Below, one piece after another: positions 56,101-64,000 of a stretch of DNA of 64,000 nucleotides (position 1 is its first letter; every line of letters begins with the position of its first letter). Source of the stretch: Nipponacmea schrenckii (taxonomy: Eukaryota > Mollusca > Gastropoda > Lottiidae); assembly GCA_030562195.1 (NCBI GenBank), contig CM060200.1, positions 8,866,001 through 8,930,000 on the forward strand, given 5' to 3'. A model generated the notes under the pieces. That model saw only the letters and a program-made list of their open reading frames with translations. It had not been told where the DNA came from and made no database searches. A program made the position numbers and the translations under genes.

Positions 56101-59100
56101 ATTCATTATCCCAAGATGTCAGATAACCTTTACTTCATTAACAGATTCTTCTACTACTACTTTTCGGCTTTGTTCAAGAACATGCAATTTTTTTTCTTTC
56201 TTAAACATGATACGTGCTGTCAAGACCGAGCCCCATCAGACTGTATAGCTCATGTTTAGACAAATATAAAATCTCATACTTACATCTAAAATAACTTTCT
56301 GAACTATTTTGGTATCATCAACGCAATCAAAAATAGCCAATAATATGATATGACCATACTGTTCCTTACAAATTTTGGGTATGTGACCTTTGAAACTCTT
56401 TATTATCACTTTACGATCCTGTAATATAATTCAAAATATCAATAACCTATGTACCAAGTACACGAAAAGTACAAGAAAAACAAGAGTTTGCATAAGAAGT
56501 ACGGACATAATGATTCATTCCCATTATTCCACCAAATTAGCTACAAAGGGAGAGAAATTTTCAGAAAGAATCCAAATGCATGTACAGCTTTTATTATTGA
56601 TTTTTTGAAAGAAAACAGGTAATATGTAAATTCTAAAAATTAGAGTAGCCTACCTTGGCTGTGCCATGCCATATACAATTTAATACCACTTTAGATCCAT
56701 CTTTTGTATGTACCATATTAATACAACCATCACGTAAAGCTTCTATCATTTCCTAAAAAAAATAATCCAATAATAAGTGAACAAACTAGATCAATTACTA
56801 CTACAGACAAAACTATTGTTGAAAAAAGTGCCTTATACAATTGGCAGCAGGAAGTTTTCCAAAGGTAAAAAATACAGCATATTCCCCCACCTCCAAAATA
56901 CCTTTCCTGATTAGGGTTCATTCTGAACATGTTTATAACATAACAAGTGGTAATTCGTAGTGAGAAACTCCCCATTGCCCAGAGGAAATGAATACAGTAT
57001 TACCTCACGTGTCCAAAATGGGCTATCCTAATGAGGACAACTGAGACAGGTGAGCTGTTGTCAGGGATAAAATCTAGAAAAATTTCACTTACTGTTTTCA
57101 TCTTGCCTTCAGCATGTGTAAAAAACTCAGCAAATACTCTATGTACTATAGAATGTAGTAAACTCTCTCTGAAAAAAAAGACAACATTTTATGAAGTTTA
57201 TAAATGATCAGTTGTGAACAGCACTCTAAACCTGTGTCAGTGTCATAGAACGAATAGGAACTTGTTACTTGAAAAACAAGTTAACACATACAAAGGGTTT
57301 TATACTTACTTTTCTATAAGTGATAAAAGAGTTTCTTTCATATTACTTAAGATTATTTCTTTTTTATTCGGTTCTTCTTGGAATATCTGAGTTAATGATT
57401 TCGCTGAATTTGTCTAAAAAATATGTAACATTTAGTTAAACTTCATAATAATGCCAAAAATAATCTTCGATGAATCATAATTATATGAAGATGTCTGTTG
57501 TTCTTTCAATACCACCAAAGCTATTGCAAAAGCTTCTATTAATATCTAAGAGCCTTTCTTTTTCTTTTCTTTTAGAGCCTTTCTGACGCAATTCTATTCA
57601 AAGAATATTAATTTGCCTAATTAGGATCATGATTGTGCACTAGCAACTGTATCAAAGGTCTGAAGAATATTATATTATATTAATTATATCCATTCTAATT
57701 GAATCTAATATAAGATCTCCCAGAAAACCACTTACTTGAAATAAAACAAAACTAGGACCATAAAATTCTTCTAATAAAGCCAGTTTTTGAGGTCCACTAG
57801 CTTTCTCACTGAATATAGTTTCCACTACTTCACTGGCTTCCTAAAAAATTAAATAAACAAATATCATCTGCAAAATATCAGTACTTCTTGAATGTGTTTT
57901 GCAACATTTCTTCTTGTGATTAATCAAATTACTATCTTGAGCTTACATTATAGTGATAAACTGATATCTTCTTTTCAATTTCTGGGATCTGTCATTTCCA
58001 TTATATAAAAATAGCTTGCCAGGCAAGGTAACATACGCCCACTGGCAGCATTGAATTTGAAAAATAAATTGAGAATGGATATTGAAGTCAAGGGCAAAAA
58101 CTCAAAAACTGTTTATGGAAAATTGTCAAATTGAAACTTGACCACCATCTTATCTATTTCATACTCATACCAAGTTTCATCAAATCTATCAAAAAATTGT
58201 AGCTTATTTTGCACCCACAAATATTTTTGACGCAATATTACTAAGTCAAGGACAATAAATCAAAAACCATTCATTAAAAAAGTCAATTCAAACTTGACTA
58301 ATGTCTTATCTATTCTGATGCTTACACCAAGTTCCATCAAAATCTTTTGAAAATAAAAGCTTCTTATTGAAACCACAATAGAATCTTGACGAAGTCAAGG
58401 GCAATTAACTCAAAACAGTTCATTGAAAAATCTTCAAATTTGGAGTTGACCGCCGTCTTATCAATTCCAATGCTCACATCAAGTTTCATTAAAATCCATT
58501 GAAAATTGTAGCTTCTATTCTGTCTACAACAAATATAGAGGCAGGGGCAATAACTCAAAAACTGTTTATCTAAAAATTGTCCAAATCGAACTTAACTGCT
58601 GTTTTATCAATACCAATGCTCATACTAAGTTTCATTAAAATCCATATAAAATTGTAGCTTCTATAGTGTCTACAACTAATGTTGACGGACCGACAGGGGC
58701 AACGACAATATACGTCCAGATATTCATGTGGGCGTATAAAAATCTTTTCTTTCGATAATTTCCATACATGCATACCAAGTTTCATTAAGATTGGATAAAA
58801 ACTTTAGCCTCTATCTTGGATACAACCCAAATTTGACGCGTTTTTACTAAGTCAAGGGCAATAACTCAAAATCCGTTCATTCCATCTTTCCATTTGCGAA
58901 CTTTTCTGAGATCTGATCAATACATACATGTATACCAAGTTTCATTAAGATCGGATAAAAACTGTAGCCTCCATCGTGGATACAAACCAAATTTGGCGCG
59001 TTTTTACTAAGTCTAGGGCAATAACTCAAAATTCGTTCATTCGATAATTTCCATTTTTGAACTTGACTGAGATATCATCACTAAATACATGTACATGTAT

Positions 59101-62100
59101 ACCAAGTTTCATTAAGATCAGATAAAAACTGTAGCCTCTATCGTGGATACACCCCAAATTTGACGCGTTTTTACTAAGTCAAGGGCAATAACTCAAAATC
59201 CGTTGATTCGATAATTTCCATTTTCGAACTTGACCGAGATATCATCAATATATACATGTATACCAAGTTTTATTAAGATCAGATAAAAACTGTAGCCTCT
59301 ATTGTGGATACAACTCAAATTTGACGCGTTTTACTAAGTCAAGTGCAATAACTCAAAATCCGTTCATTCGTTAAATTCCATTTTCGAACTTGACCGAGAT
59401 ATCCTTAATATATACATGTATACCAAGTTTCATTAAGATCGGATAAAAACTGTAGCCTCTATCGTGGATACAACCCAAATTTGAAGCGTTTTTACTAAGT
59501 CAAGAGCAATAACTCAAAAACCGCTCATGCGATAATTTCCGTTTTCGAACTTGACCGTGATATCTTCAATATACACATGTGTATACCAAGTTTCATTAAG
59601 ATCAGATAAAAACTGTAGCCTCTATCGTGGATACAACCCAAATTTGACGCAATTTTACTAAGTCAAGGGCAATAACTCAAAATCCGTTGATTCGATAATT
59701 TCCATTTTCGAACTTGACTGAGATATCATCAATACATACATGTATACCAAGTTTAATTATGATCGGATAAAAACTGTAGCCTCTATTGTGGATACAACCC
59801 AAATTTGACGCGTTTTTACTAAGTCAAGTGCAATAACTCAAAATCCGTTCATTCGTTAAATTCCATTTTCAAACTTGACCGAGATATCCTTAATATATAC
59901 ATGTATACCAAGTTTCATTAAGATCGGATAAAAACTGTAGCCTCTATCGCGGATACAACCCAAATTTGACGCGATTTTACTAAGTCAAGGGCAATAACTC
60001 AAAAACCGTTCATTCGATAATTTCCATTTTTGAACTTGACCGAGATATCATCAATATATATATGTATACCAAGTTTTATTAAGATCGGATAAAAACTGTA
60101 GCCTCTATCGTGGATACAACAAATGTGGACGGACCGACGGACGGACAGGGGCGACGGCAATATACGTCCACATTTCCATGTGGGCGTATAAAAATAACAT
60201 ATCTATTTGTTTTGGGAATAGAATACTGATACGAAACTATATGGAATTTTTCAGCCACAATAAACCTTCAGTCTATATCTACTCTCCACTGGTTGAAATA
60301 AGTGAGCCAATTCATTTCTTGCAGGTTAATAATATCTTTACCTTGTGCCTAATGAGTTTTACAACTTTACCATGTAACTGTTTGATTATGACATTTACTG
60401 CTGACTTAGGCCTGAAGTATAAAATAATCTTGAAATTATCAACATGATTTGATGGAATAGGAGCTACAATTAGTCCACTCTGTTTTGAATTGACAGGTCT
60501 CTAGATCAAGCATACAAGCAAAGGCATTTAACGTATAACACAGTTGTCATTTTAATTCTTGTCAAGGACCAGGTAATAAAATAATATTCATATATTTTAT
60601 AATTGACATTCTTTTGTGCAAACATCCTAACAGCCCTAAATGGGTCCAGAATTGTGTGTTTATGAGGTCAAAGTTTATTGTTTTTTAGAACAAGTGAAAT
60701 ATTTCTTTTTTTTATTAAATATTTACTTACATATATTTCAACATTTTCAGAACAACATATTTGCCATATTTAGATTTACATAACTGAACAATGGATGCTG
60801 AAAATAAATACATGCAAAAATAAGTCATATGGATACCACAAGCTATAAGATAAGTTCAGTCCAAATAAGTTTTCCTCGCAAATATTTTTCAGAAAGAAAA
60901 AACATGTTTGGAATATGGTTTGAATTTTGTTCCTGACAGTTGACACTAGATGGAAAAGAAAATTGGTTGTTAACTTTTTCTTGCTTTAACTACTATGCCC
61001 ATTGCTTCATATTTTACTTAAAAAGTTCTCTTTATATTTCGAAAAAATACAAGGATGACTTTTGTATTTGGTTTGATAATAACAAAGATGGACACTTGTT
61101 TGATAACTGCTTACCTTTTGTCTCTTCTAAAACTGTTGTTTTATGCTGTTCAGTACCAAATTTGATCAAACACTGTATCATTCGAGCTGTATCATGAGCA
61201 TATGAAAACTATTCAAAGATAAAAATACAAACATGAAAAAGGACAAAGTTTTATACACTATTCTAATCTTCTTAATTTGGTGTTACCGGTACATGATTCA
61301 CTTTCTTAAAAGGGCTTTTCCATATTTACCTCATATGACTGATGAAAGTAAAATGTCAATATATTCTGTATTGTAAGATTATTTTTTGTGCAGTGTATTA
61401 TAGGAAAACATTGCAAAATAACATAAAATTGTATCTCTCAAACATGGCCAATAAAAGCATATATTCAATCTGAATTCAATTTTAAAAAGTCATAAATGGT
61501 TCTGAAATAGACTGTGCTGTCAACCAGTACAGCAACATACCTCTGCAATCTTTCCTTTAACACCAGAAAACAATTCATTACATAATTCAATCCTCTTCTT
61601 ATCTGATATATCAGACCTACAAGAAAAACATTTTCTTATACAATTCCAAAAAAGAAAAATCTCAGATACAAGAAAATTAATTTTCTAATAATCTTAAAGA
61701 TATTTCAAATCAAGACAATGCCTTTAAAGCAGTTATGATCAATCAAATTATCATTAAATTCAAACACGAACAATGTCTTATCAACATGCACATGTGACAC
61801 CCTTTAACACTCAACGGCATTTCTATTAGCTAACATAAAATTTTCAAACTGCTTTAATCAAATATACATGCGTACCAGTGCCTAGTTTCATCAAGATCGT
61901 TTAAAAATTGGAACTTCTATTGAGTCTACAAGCCAATAAGTTTTTGTAAGATGTAATCAATAGACAAGTCTATATAAGTGTATTAAACTTTATCAAAAGC
62001 GGATAAAAATTGTAGCCCCTGCTGTGTATACAACTAGAATTAATGAGTTTTACAAAGTCATCAGCGATGCTTCAAACCCTTCCATCCAATTATCAATAAA

Positions 62101-64000
62101 TTCAAACTTGAATCAATATAATATATGCACATCGGATGAATTTTGTAGCTTCTTTCATGCCTACAAGTCAAACTTAAAGTCGAGGTCAATAACTCAAAAA
62201 CTATTAATCCAAGTGTTACAAAGTTCAAAATTGACCACGACTTCTTCAATATATGTGTATACAAAGTTTCATAAAGATCCAAAATAAACTGTAGCTTTTA
62301 TCCTGTATATAAGCTAAATTTGAAACCAATCATCTCATATTACTTGGAACTTGACCCAGATTAATCAATATACCGGCATTCATATAAAGTTTTACATAGA
62401 TCCAATAAAAATTGTAGCTGCTATTGTGTCTACAAGAAATGTGGATTGACTGAAAGGGGCAATATACCTATACATTTCCATATATATATATATAAAATAT
62501 GTAGAACAAAATAGACCTTAGACCTACTTTCTCAACTGTTCCCAGATGACTTTAGATTTCTGGATAATTTGATGATGATTTTTAGCAATTCTGCTGGCTG
62601 TTCGTCTGTCTTTCCAATTCATATCTTTGGTTTTGGCTTTTTTAACCACTGAAAATTACAGAATTACATTACATTGTTGCAATATAAGTGGTGCGACAAA
62701 TGGCTTCTAAAAATGTTCAAATTCCAACTGCAAACAAGGGATGGATTTTGGACAATAAAGCTTAAGAAACGTCTTAAAAATGGCAAAAGGTACTGGTACT
62801 GTAAAGTCATTTATTAAATGGCAAATTTACCAGCTAAGAGATTGGAAATAGGTTTTTCCAAAAATTGTATGCATATCATGTACATTGGTAGCATCAATTT
62901 GCTATATTCCCATTTTCAATCAGACATCTGTGGTTCCTGCCAATCTGATTAAAACTAAGTCACTAATTGCTAATGCACTATGTGAATCAAGCATAACACT
63001 TAGTTTTAGTGGAACTGCAAAAATCAGACATCTGAATGAAATTTTGATTGGTGCACATTTATACGAAAATACGAAAGAAAACCTCCTTACAATCCATACA
63101 ATGAATATAAAATTTAAAGAATTTCTTACTTGTATCATCATGTAAAACTGACTGTGATGCAGTTTCCATCTTTCTTTTAGGAGCTTGTCGACTCTTTTCT
63201 AAATTCCCTTTAGATTTCAAACCCTTCAACTTCTTGGCAGCATGTTTGATCTGAAGCTGATAAATAAAAATACAAATCAATGAGTCTATATTTTTATACA
63301 AGGGTACTTTAATACCTAATGAGATAGTACTGTGGTATTAATCAATACGGTACTATAGAGTATTGAACTGATTCAACTGGATTTATCTGGATCTAAGTTT
63401 TTTGAAATTGAAATAATATGAACAAAGACACTACATTTGATGACAAGTCAATTGCAAGTGAAATTGAACTAGATCTGACAGTCAATGACTCAACTGTGTT
63501 TTTGAACAATACTTCTAAGCTGCCAGATCTTTTACTTGCTAAAAATAAATCTATACCTTAATGGATTTTTTTCTCTCTAAAGGTTGAGCTCTAGATGGTT
63601 TACCATTTTCTAAATTAGGAAGATTTTCTTTCAGACAAGATTCCAATTCTTCATCCAACAACTTCTTAGTCTTCTCTTTAGTTTCAATGGATGGTCGCTT
63701 TGTCATTTTTACTGCAAATGATTTTTCAGCACCATCAGGTGTTCCCCTTGCTCTTTGTACAGCTTTCTCAAAAGTGACATCACCACGCCTATTTTTGCGA
63801 ATGCCAGTGGTGTGCATGGTCATCTCTGACATGTGAGCAATAGAACTTATTTCACCCAGAGAATCAGGCGTACTTTGATCTAACAAGTTGTCAGCTAAAT
63901 CTATTTGTTTAGTTTTGTTGATGTAATATTTTTCTGTTGAATCATCTAAGTTGTCATAGATCCGATTTTTCTTCTTCTTTTTAACTGATGACACACTGTC
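53170..64000 (-). CDS. PUM3: PUM3 / Puf-A Pumilio-homology protein, 5'-partial
   Basis: Exons in coding order: 63557-64000 (open at the edge), 63130-63256, 62528-62648, 61541-61616, 61115-61208, 60731-60797, 60342-60411, 57736-57840, 57310-57413, 57093-57168, 56654-56752, 56284-56418, 55856-55998, 55307-55452, 53890-54048, 53588-53678, 53170-53329 (TAA). They total 2217 nt in frame: 738 visible residues. The N-terminal ~210 residues are lysine-rich (KKKKKNR, KHAAKKLKGLKSK), as expected for a nucleolar protein. The Puf-repeat body aligns block by block with human PUM3 (648 aa): IIQKSKVIWEQLRK, YAHDTARMIQCLIKFG, CKSKYGKYVVLKMLKY, HSIVHRVFAEFF, EQYGHIILLAIFDCVDDTK, NHGRRVLFYLLVPRDP, KELLDYISP, VEHHVGHLMIKRLINHDKK, LKSWAACNRGCLIL. 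The family binds structured RNA/DNA and is linked to nucleolar rRNA processing. The intron at 57841-60341 hosts a 2.2-kb transposon; the 70-nt exon at 60342 fits in phase and restores the expected block. Confidence 0.95.
55640..55745 (-). mobile_element. SINE fragment in PUM3 intron
   Basis: Contains CTAATAAAGACAGGCAACGCC, ATGAAGGGTGCAATGGG and GTCAGGAGAGTA, matching the SINE body at 29899-30265. Confidence 0.6.
58011..60195 (+). mobile_element. Tandem-repeat-bearing non-autonomous transposon, copy 2
   Basis: Begins ATAGCTTGCCAGGCAAGG, followed by CATACGCCCACTGG; ends GGACGGACCGACGGACGGACA ... CCATGTGGGCGTATAAAAAT. The start and end share an inverted motif (ACGCCCAC / GTGGGCGT). The interior has ~14 units of 110-190 bp with CCAAGTTTCATTAAGATCGG and CAAGGGCAATAACTCAAAA. 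An older terminal motif (GGACCGACAGGGGCAACGAC) occurs internally near 58685, suggesting one copy inserted into or fused with another. Confidence 0.85.
61850..62485 (+). mobile_element. Diverged copy of the tandem-repeat transposon
   Basis: Retains TAGTTTCATCAAGATCGT, AAAATTGTAGCCCCT, CAATAACTCAAAAACTATT, CAAAGTTTCATAAAGATCC and GAAAGGGGCAATATACC in the same order as the full copies, with heavy substitution. Confidence 0.65.
62836..63070. mobile_element. MITE family 2 copy in PUM3 intron
   Basis: Inverted pair TCAGACATCTGTGGTTCCTG and AGTGGAACTGCAAAAATCAG, with outer CATCAATTTG / CAAATT-like ends, matching the arrangement at 13205-13462 and 18281-19226. It lies immediately before the exon at 63130-63256. 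Confidence 0.5.

Noticed and set aside
62024..62287. 87-aa plus-strand ORF
   Set aside because: It overlaps the degraded copy of the tandem-repeat transposon; no protein family resemblance.

Overview
The window is intron-rich, AT-rich nuclear DNA from an animal. The short GT-AG introns, the metazoan gene set and the style of the dispersed repeats (copies ending in ACGGACGGACAG-type motifs, TTAA-flanked MITEs, a tRNA-headed SINE) point to a lophotrochozoan, most likely a mollusc. The species cannot be fixed from sequence alone. Five protein genes can be reconstructed exon by exon, each with consistent splice phases.

Layout: (1) 23-11485, + strand: the 3' two-thirds of a MAST-family microtubule-associated Ser/Thr kinase (kinase domain, AGC tail, PDZ domain, basic Ser/Pro-rich tail); its start lies left of the window. 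(2) 14879-31276, - strand: a complete lysosomal alpha-N-acetylglucosaminidase gene (NAGLU, GH89) of 24 recognisable exons, including a tandemly duplicated exon pair. (3) 31284-42384: no recognisable host gene; a SINE-like hairpin, a 500-N assembly gap, a roughly 350-bp satellite, a long tandem-repeat transposon, a diverged duplication and a decayed LINE reverse transcriptase. (4) 42582-48887, - strand: a complete galactose-1-phosphate uridylyltransferase gene (GALT, 9 exons). (5) 49243-51078, + strand: an ankyrin-repeat/SOCS-box (ASB-type) gene, head to head with GALT across about 355 bp. (6) 53170-64000, - strand: PUM3/Puf-A-type Pumilio-homology protein, 17 exons, 5' end outside the window. 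MAST and NAGLU converge, as do ASB and PUM3. The genes are unrelated housekeeping or signalling genes and do not form a pathway.

The most unusual feature is the relation between minisatellites and exon edges. In NAGLU intron 4 about 12 units of 45 bp each carry a copy of the exon-5 3' splice site plus the first ~27 coding bases of that exon. In MAST the exon at 7305 contains, in its coding sequence, a unit of the array in the intron before it. In NAGLU intron 6 a long 50-bp array runs up to the acceptor of exon 7. A second point is the adjacent pair of homologous, phase-0/0 NAGLU exons (21208-21291 and 20331-20417), candidates for mutually exclusive splicing. A hAT-like element with a perfect 8-bp target duplication (5947-6915) and several TTAA-flanked MITEs are also well defined.
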